From NCBI RefSeq assembly GCF_001403635.1, contig NZ_LN879467.1:248001-312000 (forward strand): a stretch of 64,000 nt of DNA, written 5' to 3'. The position numbers were made by a program, and so were the translations under genes. The DNA comes from Clostridium massiliamazoniense (lineage in GTDB: Bacteria; Bacillota; Clostridia; Clostridiales; Clostridiaceae). Positions 39,523 through 48,539 of this stretch are shown here, in pieces. Under the pieces are notes generated by a model. That model ran no database searches. It was not told the DNA's origin and saw nothing but the letters and a program-made list of their open reading frames with translations. The stretch's first letter is position 1. Each line of letters starts with the position of its first letter.

Positions 39523-40932
39523 CTATCCTATTAACTTATTTATATCATCTAACGTTATCATTTGCATTTCTTCTACATTTTCAAAATCCATTGTTTTGTT
39601 TTCCATTAATCTATTTGCTTGGATTTTAATCATATCTTCAAATAGATTTCTAACAAATCTTCCATTAGAGAAGTTTTCTGTCTTATTTTCTACAGTTTCT
39701 TCAAAGAATTGCTTCATCTTTTCTGCAGCTTCTTCTGATAACTTAAATTGATTTTTATCACAAAGTCCTTCAAATATTTCATTTAATTCCTCTGCATTGT
39801 AATCTTCAAACTTTATAAATTCTTTAAATCTTGATTTTAATCCTGGATTAGAATTTAAGAACTTTCTCATTTCATTTTCATATCCAGCAACTATTACGAC
39901 AAGATCTTCTCTATTATCTTCCATTAATTTAAGAAGAGTTTCTATAGCTTCTTGACCAAAATCATTAGCTGTATCTTTATATAAAGTATATGCCTCATCT
40001 ATAAATAAAACTCCACCAATAGCTTCATTTACTTTTTCTGTTACCTTTTTACTAGTTTGTCCTACATACTCAGCAACTAAATCAGTTCTGTCCACTTCTA
40101 TAAAATGTCCACTCTTTAATAAGCCCATACTTTTATATATTTTAGCTATAAGTCTTGCTATTGTTGTTTTACCTGTTCCTGGATTTCCTGTAAATACAAG
40201 ATGTGATGTCATAGGTATTACTTTAAGACCAGCCTTTGATCTTATTTTTTGCATATTAATTAAATTTATTAAGGTATTTACATTTTCCTTCACACTATGT
40301 AATCCAACATAAGAATTTAATTCTTCTAATAATTCTTCTAAGCTCTCACTCTTGTCGTTACTTTCATCATCTTCTTCATAATCAATCTCTATTACTTCCC
40401 CATTAGTTCTATACTCTTTTCCACTAACTAAATTCCCATTAAGAAAGAATCCTTCTTGTCTATCACCATTGCTGAAATAATATGTAGCTTCTCCTGTAGG
40501 GATTCCATCAACAAATTCACCTTCATATCTTTCCTCATCATCTAATAGGCTTAATATACCATAACCATGCATTTTATTATCAGAAAACTCTCCTTCATAA
40601 TAAATTTGTCCTGCTGAGTTTTTTATTGTCCCTTGACCATTTAACTTCCCATCTTTGAAAATACCTTCAAATTCATCCCCATTTTCTGTCCTAAGAACTC
40701 CAGGTCCTTCCATATCTCCATTTACAAAGCTTCCTTCATAGATTACTTCTCCATTAAAACTTCTATAAATTCCTTCGCCATGCATAAAATCATTTACCCA
40801 GTCCCCGTAGGCAACTGCACCATTATTCATAACAAATTTTCCCTTACCTTCTCTTACACCATTAACAACTTCACCCGTATAAGTTCCATTCTCATACTCA
40901 ATAACCTGAATCTCTTTTTTTTCACTCATCAT
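39523..40932 (-). CDS. MORN-repeat protein fused to a CbxX/CfxQ-type AAA+ ATPase
   Basis: 469 residues. Residues 14-175 hold seven MORN repeats (pattern YEGEFxDGxxxGxGxL, e.g. YEGSFVNGDMEGPGVL), an acidic linker follows (EEDDESNDKSESLEELLEEL), and residues about 225-469 are an AAA+ domain with Walker A GNPGTGKT (249-256), Walker B GGVLFIDEAYTLY and the sensor region VVIVAGYENEMRKFLNSNPG. This AAA group (CbxX/CfxQ, SpoVK, EccA) remodels protein complexes. MORN repeats bind membranes or scaffold proteins. No signal peptide. ATG start after AGGAG. Stand-alone gene; target unknown. Confidence 0.88.
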   Translation of the reverse strand: MMSEKKEIQVIEYENGTYTGEVVNGVREGKGKFVMNNGAVAYGDWVNDFMHGEGIYRSFNGEVIYEGSFVNGDMEGPGVLRTENGDEFEGIFKDGKLNGQGTIKNSAGQIYYEGEFSDNKMHGYGILSLLDDEERYEGEFVDGIPTGEATYYFSNGDRQEGFFLNGNLVSGKEYRTNGEVIEIDYEEDDESNDKSESLEELLEELNSYVGLHSVKENVNTLINLINMQKIRSKAGLKVIPMTSHLVFTGNPGTGKTTIARLIAKIYKSMGLLKSGHFIEVDRTDLVAEYVGQTSKKVTEKVNEAIGGVLFIDEAYTLYKDTANDFGQEAIETLLKLMEDNREDLVVIVAGYENEMRKFLNSNPGLKSRFKEFIKFEDYNAEELNEIFEGLCDKNQFKLSEEAAEKMKQFFEETVENKTENFSNGRFVRNLFEDMIKIQANRLMENKTMDFENVEEMQMITLDDINKLIG

Positions 40933-41104
40933 TAGCTACTCCTAACCTTTGTTGTCACTATCCATTATAAATTATATTATTAAAATTAGCCAAAATTTTT
41001 ACTAAAATCTGAATAATTTACTCATATATTATTTTATATCTAAAGTCAAATATATTAAAGATATAATATTAACTTTTCAACTAAAGTAATTTATAAATCC
41101 TTAC

Positions 41105-41839
41105 CTAATTATTAACTACAACTTTTTCTGTAGGTAAATTCTTAATTACTATATCTCTTACTCTCTCTGTAAGAGCTGCTTCCTCTTCTTTTGATAAATT
41201 CTTTGTTTCTATTGGCTCTCCATAAACAATTCTTATATGTGTTGGAACAAAATCCTTTGTGTCTTCATAAGCTCTTGAAGCTCTTTCTATACTTACAGGT
41301 ACTATAGGAACCTTTGCCTTTGTAGCAAGTTTAAAGCTTCCCTTTTTAAATTCTCCAACTTCTCCAGTTTTACTTCTTGTTCCTTCTGGGAAAATTGTCA
41401 TAGAATATCCATTTTTAATATTTTTAACTCCATCATTTATAGACTTAATGGCATTTCTAGGATTTTCTCTATCTATAAATATACTTCCAGTCTTCTTTAT
41501 CCAGTAACCTAATATAGGCGTTTTTTCAAGTTCTTTCTTTGCAATAAACCCTACATTCCTATCAACTGTATGAAATATTAAAGGTATATCTAATATACTT
41601 GTGTGATTTCCTATAAATACACAAGGTTCCTCTGGTATATTTTCGATACCTTCTACTTCTAAAGTTATCCCTATAATATCTAAAGTAAATTTACTCCAAT
41701 CCTGTGCTGCAACTTTAACATATTCTCTAGCTGCCTCTTCCCCCTTATGTTTAAGTAAGTAGTTACACTTAATCCCCTTTGCTCCTGTTCCTAACATATA
41801 TGCTAAATACTTAACTTTCTTTAATTGGTTAACTAACAT
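41105..41839 (-). CDS. plsC: 1-acyl-sn-glycerol-3-phosphate acyltransferase
   Basis: 244 residues of the PlsC/LPLAT family: NHTSILD (His79-x4-Asp84, the catalytic pair), ENPRNAIKSINDGVKNIKNG, FPEGTRSKTGEVGEFKKGSF (acceptor phosphate site) and KVPIVPVSIERASR. It makes phosphatidic acid from lysophosphatidic acid at the membrane. The most likely ribosome site, GGGGGA, is 13 bases from the ATG, which is long. Single gene. Confidence 0.9.
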   Translation of the reverse strand: MLVNQLKKVKYLAYMLGTGAKGIKCNYLLKHKGEEAAREYVKVAAQDWSKFTLDIIGITLEVEGIENIPEEPCVFIGNHTSILDIPLIFHTVDRNVGFIAKKELEKTPILGYWIKKTGSIFIDRENPRNAIKSINDGVKNIKNGYSMTIFPEGTRSKTGEVGEFKKGSFKLATKAKVPIVPVSIERASRAYEDTKDFVPTHIRIVYGEPIETKNLSKEEEAALTERVRDIVIKNLPTEKVVVNN

Positions 41840-42074
41840 AGTAACTTTTATCCCCCTTATGCTTAATAGTTTCTACATTAAAATATATTCTAAAAAAACA
41901 CTTTATATCCTCTCTGATTTTTAATTATTATATCAAATATTTATGAAAAAATTGAAAAAGTTTACTATTATTAAAAAATTATTAAAATAGAATTCTTAAT
42001 TTAATTCTACTTTTAATAGCTTTCTTAAATTCACTTCCTAAATTTTAAATAAATGTAATTTAAAAGCAAAAATT

Positions 42075-42115
42075 AAAGGATAGTTCAAAATCACATTTCT
42101 TTTGAACTATCCTTT
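42075..42115 (-). terminator. Terminator of the flavoprotein gene
   Basis: A 16-bp perfect stem, AAAGGATAGTTCAAAA with TTTTGAACTATCCTTT, followed on the minus strand by AATTTTTGC. Confidence 0.8.
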
Positions 42116-42119
42116 ATTC

Positions 42120-43511
42120 TTATATTTCTTTTATCATTGCTGGTGATAAAGCTTCATTAAGTGCTTCTGTCATTGTTGGATGTGCATATATTCTATCTCT
42201 TAAATAAGTATATTTGACACCTAAATCCATAGCAAGTTGAATTAAATGTATTATCTCACTAGATTCCTCACAAATCATAGTAGCTCCTAATATTTTTTCA
42301 CTTTTCTTGTCTATTATTATTTTTATAAATCCATCTGTTTTTCCTAACTGCTTTGCTCTAGGTATAGCTTCCGTTGGCATTTTAGCTACTAATATATCAT
42401 AATCTCTTGCCTTTGCTTCCTTTATATTTAGCCCAACTCTAGAAAATGCAGGATCTAAAAACATAGCGATTGGTACATTTTTCCTATCAGTAATTTTTCT
42501 AGTTTTATCTCCATATAAATTATTTATAACAATTCTATAGTCGTCTAAAGATATATAGGTAAACTGTGGACCTCCATTTATATCTCCTAATGCCCAAATA
42601 TTTTTAATATTAGTTTCTAATTTCTCATTTACTTTTACAAAGCCTCTATTATCTAACTCAATAGCTGCCTTTTCTAAGTTTAACCCCTCTGTATTAGCCT
42701 TTCTTCCTGTAGCAACTAAAATTATATCACTGTATAGTTCTACATCCTCTCCATTTTTTCTATATAATAATTTAGCTACCCCATCTTCATCCTTAACTTC
42801 TTTTATTTCAACATTATTTATTATTTTTACATTTCTTTTTTCTAGTATTTTTATTATTTCTTCTGAATCCTCTTCATCTTCTCTAGGTAATATTCCTTGA
42901 TGATTATTTAAAATAGTTACCTCACTTCCAAAAGAACTATATATTCCTGCAAATTCAAGACCAATAAATCCAGCACCTATTATTGTTAATTTCTTAGGTA
43001 GCTCTTTTAAATTCATTAAGCTCTCATTATCATAAATTCTTTTATTATTTTCAATACCTTTTATGTTAGGTATAAATGGCTTTGAACCTGTATTTATAAA
43101 TATTTTTTCACCTTCTAATAATAAAATCTCATCATTCATAGTTTTTACTTCTATTTTCTTATTATCTACAAAGGATCCAATTCCTTTAAATATAGTTATA
43201 TTTATATTATTATTTAATTTATTATAATTAGCTGTTCTCAACTTTTTAATTAAAGTGTCTTTATCCTCTATTGCTTTTATATATTTAATTTGTTTTTGTG
43301 AAAAATCATTAAAATTATTTCTTCTTATAATACTTGCTTCATTTTCTAACTTCTTAGTTGGAATACAAGCTTTATTTATACAAGTTCCTCCATACATTTC
43401 ATCTGACTTTTCTATTAATGCTACTTTTTCTCCTCTATTTGCTAAATCTACAGCAAGGGTTTTTCCTCCCTTTCCAAAGCCTATTATTATTGAATCAAAT
43501 TTATTTATCAT
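42120..43511 (-). CDS. Class-I FAD pyridine nucleotide-disulfide oxidoreductase
   Basis: 463 residues: N-terminal FAD loop DSIIIGFGKGGKTLAVDLAN, redox disulfide GGTCINKACIPTK (Cys44 and Cys49), NAD(P)-binding loop LTIIGAGFIGLEFAGIYSSF, second FAD block NIKNIWALGDINGGPQFTYI and the dimerisation domain ending YAHPTMTEALNEAL. The His-x-x-(T/M)-x-E end and CxxxxC place it with the mercuric reductase/dihydrolipoamide dehydrogenase-like group; Clostridium relatives are often listed as hypothiocyanite or unspecified reductases. No mer or lipoyl enzyme genes are adjacent. The acceptor is unknown. Confidence 0.87.
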   Translation of the reverse strand: MINKFDSIIIGFGKGGKTLAVDLANRGEKVALIEKSDEMYGGTCINKACIPTKKLENEASIIRRNNFNDFSQKQIKYIKAIEDKDTLIKKLRTANYNKLNNNINITIFKGIGSFVDNKKIEVKTMNDEILLLEGEKIFINTGSKPFIPNIKGIENNKRIYDNESLMNLKELPKKLTIIGAGFIGLEFAGIYSSFGSEVTILNNHQGILPREDEEDSEEIIKILEKRNVKIINNVEIKEVKDEDGVAKLLYRKNGEDVELYSDIILVATGRKANTEGLNLEKAAIELDNRGFVKVNEKLETNIKNIWALGDINGGPQFTYISLDDYRIVINNLYGDKTRKITDRKNVPIAMFLDPAFSRVGLNIKEAKARDYDILVAKMPTEAIPRAKQLGKTDGFIKIIIDKKSEKILGATMICEESSEIIHLIQLAMDLGVKYTYLRDRIYAHPTMTEALNEALSPAMIKEI

Positions 43512-43562
43512 ACTATTGCCCCCTTATTAGTTATATATAAGTTTCTTTGTTCTAAGAATATT

Positions 43563-43667
43563 TTTATCTCATAACTAGTACCTGTATCCACAATTTAAAT
43601 ATAAACAAATACATATCCCTAAATAACTTTTTCTAAAATTCAGATAAAATTAAAAATCTCAGTTTAT
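43563..43667 (-). repeat. R1 dispersed repeat, degenerate copy G
   Basis: On the minus strand CTGAGATTTTTAATTTTATC and TGAATTTTAG, then AAAAAGTTATTTAGGGATAT and at the end TACTAGTTATGAGATAAAAA. The end block matches copies A and E; the middle is poorly conserved. Confidence 0.4.
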
Positions 43668-43740
43668 TTTCTTATCTTACATACAATATAACAGCACATA
43701 TAAAACTTCTCAATTAGGCACTTTTTTGTAACCAGTATTC

Positions 43741-44073
43741 TTAATTGTCACAAATAAGATTTTTATCACTCCAAAATATCATTTTTTCCATAATAGGAAG
43801 TAAAGTTAATCCTGATTCACTCAAATAATATGTTGATTCAACCACATTGTTCATTAACCTTTTATCATTTATAATAATCCCTTGTTCTATTAATAAATCT
43901 AATTGTTGAGTAAGCATTTTTTTACTACATCCTTCTATTGCTCTTTTCAGTTCTCCAAATCTCATTTTTTTATCTTTTATTTCCCATATTATCGCAGCAA
44001 CCCACTTCTTTCCTAATATACCTGATAAAGCTTCAACTGGACATTCATATATGATTTTCTCTACACTATACAC
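43741..44073 (-). CDS. HxlR-family (DUF24) transcriptional regulator
   Basis: 110 residues, winged helix of the HxlR family: YECPVEALSGILGKKWVAAI at the start, MRFGELKRAIEGCSKKMLTQ as recognition region and YYLSESGLTLLPIMEKMIFW near the end. Cys11 in ECPVE corresponds to the redox-sensing cysteine of YodB/HypR-type members, which respond to quinones and aldehydes. GTG start at 44073, six bases after GGAGGG. It is next to the flavoprotein disulfide reductase gene on the same strand, with a 230-base gap. Possible targets include that gene and the pirin-azoreductase operon. Confidence 0.9.
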   Translation of the reverse strand: MYSVEKIIYECPVEALSGILGKKWVAAIIWEIKDKKMRFGELKRAIEGCSKKMLTQQLDLLIEQGIIINDKRLMNNVVESTYYLSESGLTLLPIMEKMIFWSDKNLICDN

Positions 44074-44298
44074 ATTATTCCCTCCACTTATACTTTTTAA
44101 AATTAATATATCATCAACATCTATTAATAACCATGTATTTTTTTTACTTATTATTTAATGCTCAAATGAGATTAATATATTTACTTAATAAACTTATACT
44201 ATATATTAATTTAAATTTACTTTATCTTAAATAATTACTAGGAATTATCATAGGAATATAATATAATCATAATATATTTGTGAGGAGGTTAATTTTCT

Positions 44299-44763
44299 AT
44301 GAACAACACGCTAACTGAGGAAAATATAAAAAAATTACAAGAAGAATTAGATTATAGAATGACTGTAAAAAGGGCTGAAATAGCAAAGGAAAAACTTATT
44401 GCTGCTGCCCATGGAGATAGATCTGAAAATGCTGAATATAAAGAAGCTTGCAGAAATTATAGAGAAAATGATAATAGAATCCAATATTTAATGACTATGA
44501 TTTCAACTGCAACAGTAATTGATAGTGAAAATGTAGATAAAACAGTACTTGGAATTAACAGTAAAGCAAAAATTAAATTTGTTGAAGATAATGATGAAGA
44601 TGTTATAACACTTGTTACAACACTAGATATGGACCCTGAAAATATGTGCATAAGCGTAGAATCAGACCTAGGCAAAGCTTTATACGGTAAAAAAGCTGGT
44701 GATGTAGTAGAAGTTATTGCCCCTGGAGATAAATATACTGTTGAAATATTAGAAATTCTGTAA
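44299..44763 (+). CDS. GreA/GreB-type transcript cleavage factor (paralog)
   Basis: 154 residues: N-terminal coiled coil (about 5-75) with AAHGDRSENAEYKEACRNYR at the tip, which holds the acidic DxxE pair that works in the RNA polymerase secondary channel, and a C-terminal FKBP-like domain (DVITLVTTLDMDPENMCISV; LGKALYGKKAGDVVEV). The core gene greA usually sits in a different context (upstream of lysS), so this may be a second Gre-like protein. ATG start behind GAGGAGG. Single gene. Confidence 0.87.
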   Translation: MNNTLTEENIKKLQEELDYRMTVKRAEIAKEKLIAAAHGDRSENAEYKEACRNYRENDNRIQYLMTMISTATVIDSENVDKTVLGINSKAKIKFVEDNDEDVITLVTTLDMDPENMCISVESDLGKALYGKKAGDVVEVIAPGDKYTVEILEIL

Positions 44764-44777
44764 ATTTCAATTAAAAT

Positions 44778-44852
44778 GCTGTATCTAAGTAACTGGTTAT
44801 ATCACTCTACTTTTGAAAAGTTATAGTATATAATAATTATCTTTGATACAGC
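44778..44852. terminator. Hairpin between convergent greA-like and ccdA-tlpA genes
   Basis: GCTGTATC (44778-44785) pairs with GATACAGC (44845-44852) around a long AT-rich loop. The T-runs are weak. Confidence 0.4.
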
Positions 44853-44873
44853 TTCTATTAATAAATTATTCTT

Positions 44874-46091
44874 TTATTTAGCACTTTCTATGAGCTTTTC
44901 CATAGTTTCTTTATTCATACCACCAGGGACATATTGTGTTATGTATCCCTCTTTATCAATTATAAATGTTGATGGGAATGCATAAACTCCATACTGAAAC
45001 ATCATGGAAGCTCCTTCATCAAAAACTACAGGAAAAGTATAACCATTTTTCTTAAGAAAGTTTTTAATATATTCTTCATTCCCTTCTTCACCTATATTAG
45101 GAGATGCAACTCCCAATATAACCACATCATCCTTATTGTAGTTATATTCTTTATATAATTGTTCTATATATGGCATTTCTTTTCTACATGGAGGACACCA
45201 TGTTGCCCAGAAATTTAAAAAAACTACTTTTCCTTTATAATCACTTAATTTATGTTCCTTTCCATATTGATCATATAAGGTAAAATCTATGGCTTTTATT
45301 TTTTCACTATTTTTCTGACTATTTATCGCCGAGTCACTTCTCTCTTGATTATTTATTTCTTTATTTCTCTCTATTTGATTAATAGTTTTATTCTTTATGT
45401 TAATCTGTTCTATTGCTCCACTATAAGCATTTACAACTATAACTCCCCCAGAAATCACAAGGATTACTCCACCTATGATTTTTATTTTATTCATATATTT
45501 TTTTACTTTATCTAAAGTGCCAAATAATTTATTATAAAATAAAGAAACTAATATAAAGGGCACTATAAACCCAAGAGTATAAACTAATATCAATCCATTT
45601 GAAGACCAAAAATTACTTGAACTTGATGCCATAATAAGAACTGAGGCAAGTATTGGTCCTATACAAGGAGTCCATCCAAAACTAAATGTAAAACCTAAAA
45701 TAAATGCACTTAAAGGATTCATTTTCTTTATTTTTGTACTAAATCTCTTTTCTCTATTTAAAAATCCCCATTTTATTATGCCCATATAGAATAATCCCAT
45801 AATTATAATGATTATTCCTCCTATTAGCATTATTATATCTTTATTATTCTTAAAAAATAAACTTAAAGCTTTTACTGATGACCCTAAAATAAAGAAAGTT
45901 GTTGAAATTCCTAAAACAAAAAATAAAGTATTTTTGAATAAAGAACTTCTAATAAATCTTTGACTTTTTAAATTTTCTACAGAACTATTAGATAATATAC
46001 TTAAATAAATAGGTATTATTGGTAGTACACATGGCGAAAAAAAAGAAAATATTCCTTCTAAAAATAATACTAAAACTTTCAACATTTCCAT
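44874..46091 (-). CDS. CcdA-TlpA fusion: membrane electron carrier with thioredoxin domain
   Basis: 405 residues. Residues 1-225 are a CcdA domain of six or seven helices with its two redox cysteines in FSPCVLPIIPIYLSIL (Cys21) and FGWTPCIGPILASVL (Cys143). A linker of about 40 residues follows, then a TlpA/ResA-type thioredoxin domain with ATWCPPCRKEM (Cys299, Cys302). Electrons would pass from cytosolic thioredoxin through the membrane to the extracytoplasmic CPPC site. With no cytochrome c genes in view, the likely role is reducing disulfides or methionine sulfoxide on exported proteins. Confidence 0.9.
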   Translation of the reverse strand: MEMLKVLVLFLEGIFSFFSPCVLPIIPIYLSILSNSSVENLKSQRFIRSSLFKNTLFFVLGISTTFFILGSSVKALSLFFKNNKDIIMLIGGIIIIIMGLFYMGIIKWGFLNREKRFSTKIKKMNPLSAFILGFTFSFGWTPCIGPILASVLIMASSSSNFWSSNGLILVYTLGFIVPFILVSLFYNKLFGTLDKVKKYMNKIKIIGGVILVISGGVIVVNAYSGAIEQINIKNKTINQIERNKEINNQERSDSAINSQKNSEKIKAIDFTLYDQYGKEHKLSDYKGKVVFLNFWATWCPPCRKEMPYIEQLYKEYNYNKDDVVILGVASPNIGEEGNEEYIKNFLKKNGYTFPVVFDEGASMMFQYGVYAFPSTFIIDKEGYITQYVPGGMNKETMEKLIESAK

Positions 46092-46136
46092 AACTTATAT
46101 TATCCCCCAACTTCACTCTTACTTAATGACTAATTT

Positions 46137-46254
46137 CTCGCATTTTTCTGTCTTCTATAACAAAAAGATAAATAGCTTTCTCTTTAAATAACTACCACTA
46201 ACCATTCAGATGAGGTCAAAACTACATCTAAATTAAATCTAGGTTTATATAAAC
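46137..46254 (-). repeat. R1 dispersed structured repeat, copy F
   Basis: On the minus strand CCTAGATTTAATTTAGATGT, AGTTTTGACCTCATCTGAAT, GGTTAGTGGTAGTTATTTAA, AAGCTATTTATC and TTATAGAAGACAG: R1 blocks in order. It lies between the CcdA-TlpA gene and the MATE gene. Confidence 0.65.
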
Positions 46255-46302
46255 TATACTAACACTTCCATAATTTATCAATTAGTTACTTTTTAGTAAC
46301 TA

Positions 46303-47646
46303 TCATTCTATTTCTACCTCTTTATAAATTCTTTTTTTATATTTATTTAAAAATATTATTCCTATAGTATCAGCTAATGCCCAACCTATAGGCACCGAAA
46401 ACCATATTCCTTTTTCCATTAAAAATGTTTCAGCTAAAATATATGCTAAAACAACCCTTGTCCCTAATGATACTATAGTTAGCAATATAGAAGTTTTTAG
46501 CTCTCCAAGCCCTCTAAATAAACCATAAAACATAAATAAAAATCCTATTAAAAAATAAAATATAGAAACTATAGAAATATATTCAACTCCAATTCTTATA
46601 ACTTCACTCTCACCTTTATTTACAAAAAGCAACATCAAATTCTTTGAAAATATTAAAATTAAAGAAGTTGTTATTATAGAAAATATTATTATAACTTTTC
46701 CAGCTGATTTTATTCCATCAATTATTCTCTCCTCAAGATTTGCTCCTTTATTTTGGGCAACATAAGTTGAAAAAGCATTTCCAAAATCCTGTACTGGCAT
46801 ATATGCAAAGGAATCTATCTTCACTGCGGCTGCAAAAGCTGCCATTACTATAACTCCAAAACTATTAACTAAACCTTGAACTATTAATATTCCTAAGTTC
46901 ATTATAGATTGTTGAATTGAAGTTAATACTGAATATCTTATTACTAATAAAAAACTTTCTTTTTTTAATTTTATATCTCTAATTGTAAATTTTATAAAAG
47001 TAATTTTTTTTAAAATATATATAACAACTAAAATTGCAGATATTCCTTGAGCAATAATAGTTGCTAATGCAACTCCCTTTACTCCTAAATTTAAGTTAAT
47101 TACAAATATTAAATCTAAAAAAACATTTATTATTGATGATATAATTAAAAAATATAATGGTCTTTTAGAATCTCCAATTGCTCTTAACAAAGCTGTTCCT
47201 AAATTATATACATAAGTAAATACTAATCCTACTAAAATAATAATTAAATATGACTTAGAATCTTCTATTAACTGTTGTGGCATATTAAATAAAGTCAAAA
47301 TATTGTCTATAAACATTAAAGAAACTATCATTAATATAATTGTAACAAAACCAATAACTATAGTTGCTGTTATAGTGGTTTCCTTCATTTTTTCCAATTC
47401 CTTCGCTCCATAAAATTGTGATAATAAAACAGAAACTCCCATAGACAATCCTATTATTATGGATGTTATAAATACAATTATAGCAAAAGAAGAACCTACA
47501 GCTGCTAAAGCATTAGAACCTATAAATTTTCCAACTACAATAGTATCTACTAGATTATACACTTGCTGAAATATATTGCCTAAAATCATAGGAAAAGCAA
47601 AATACAATATTAATTTACTTGGTTTTCCTTTAGTCATATCAATCAT
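46303..47646 (-). CDS. MATE-family efflux transporter
   Basis: 447 residues, 12 helices in two MATE halves. The family start is clear: MIDMTKGKPSKLILYFAFPM, ILGNIFQQVYNLVDTIVVGK and GSNALAAVGSSFAIIVFITS; the second half has an equivalent block near SFGVIVMAAFAAAVKIDSFA and PVQDFGNAFSTYVAQNKGAN. It exports drugs or metabolites by Na+ or H+ antiport. ATG start after AAGGAA. Single gene. Confidence 0.9.
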   Translation of the reverse strand: MIDMTKGKPSKLILYFAFPMILGNIFQQVYNLVDTIVVGKFIGSNALAAVGSSFAIIVFITSIIIGLSMGVSVLLSQFYGAKELEKMKETTITATIVIGFVTIILMIVSLMFIDNILTLFNMPQQLIEDSKSYLIIILVGLVFTYVYNLGTALLRAIGDSKRPLYFLIISSIINVFLDLIFVINLNLGVKGVALATIIAQGISAILVVIYILKKITFIKFTIRDIKLKKESFLLVIRYSVLTSIQQSIMNLGILIVQGLVNSFGVIVMAAFAAAVKIDSFAYMPVQDFGNAFSTYVAQNKGANLEERIIDGIKSAGKVIIIFSIITTSLILIFSKNLMLLFVNKGESEVIRIGVEYISIVSIFYFLIGFLFMFYGLFRGLGELKTSILLTIVSLGTRVVLAYILAETFLMEKGIWFSVPIGWALADTIGIIFLNKYKKRIYKEVEIE

Positions 47647-47768
47647 ATTAATTCCTTATCCCCTTTATTTTTAGATATTAATATAAAATGTGCTTCAATT
47701 TAGAAATAATTTTTAATCATTTACTAAATTAAAACACACTTTATATATCTAATTTTTAATCATTATAT

Positions 47769-48374
47769 TTAGAACTTTCCACAATTATTTATATATTCAT
47801 ACATCTCTTTATCATTTTTTTCTAACAATACTTTATCTAAATTATATTCATCAATAATCCTTACCCTATTTTCTTCTAGGATTTTTTTTACATAAATAAA
47901 AGATTCTCTAATATTCCCAGTCAATATTCTAATAACTTCACCATTTATCAATGTTATTTCTATGCTAAGTCTTCCATCATTTCTAAATCTTATTTCTTCT
48001 TCTTTCCCTTCATAATCATACCTTGGGTATATTCCCATTGCTTTAGTTTCATAGCTATTACCTATACTTAGCTTAACATTATTTATTTCTTCAAAAGGAA
48101 TTTCCCTTGAAGGTTTTAACACAGCATTAGTTATTAAATTCCTCCCAAATAATTGAAAACTATTATTAGTTAACTTACAAGAATAACTTGCTTCACTATA
48201 ATACTTACTTTCATTCATTTTTTCATCAATAAAAAGAATTGCCCTTACTGGTTTATTTGACTTAGAATCCTCATAAATTTTCATAAAATCCTCCTTAAAT
48301 TTCCTTTTCTTATAATTCTCTAACCCTTTATTAAACTTCTCTTCCTCTTTATTTTTCTCACCCTTTATTTTCAT
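47769..48374 (-). CDS. Unknown protein, possibly N-terminally reduced
   Basis: 201 residues from the ATG at 48374 (MKIKGEKNKEEEKFNKGLEN), with AAGGAG at ideal distance. The first 35 residues are a charged helix; the remainder is predicted mainly beta (FQLFGRNLITNAVLKPSREI ... SIEITLINGEVIRILTGNIR), compatible with a PH-like fold. Upstream of the start the frame stays open for 31 codons back to a TAG (KELWTTWFDYIEMVYIGIYT...), so an older, longer form of the protein is possible. No family recognised. Cytosolic. Confidence 0.5.
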   Translation of the reverse strand: MKIKGEKNKEEEKFNKGLENYKKRKFKEDFMKIYEDSKSNKPVRAILFIDEKMNESKYYSEASYSCKLTNNSFQLFGRNLITNAVLKPSREIPFEEINNVKLSIGNSYETKAMGIYPRYDYEGKEEEIRFRNDGRLSIEITLINGEVIRILTGNIRESFIYVKKILEENRVRIIDEYNLDKVLLEKNDKEMYEYINNCGKF

Positions 48375-48539
48375 ATAAGTCTCCTTATTGTATGTAGCTA
48401 CATCTTTAGTATATATTCCAATATAAACCATTTCAATATAATCAAACCAAGTTGTCCAAAGTTCTTTCTAAGATGCCAAATAACAAAAAAATAAGATGCT
48501 GTATGAAACAAACACCTTAAACTTCTATTGCTATATAAA

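Noticed and set aside
42120-43511. Mercuric reductase
   Set aside because: The C-terminal cysteine pair and N-terminal metal-binding domain of MerA are absent and no mer genes are adjacent; only the general class can be claimed.
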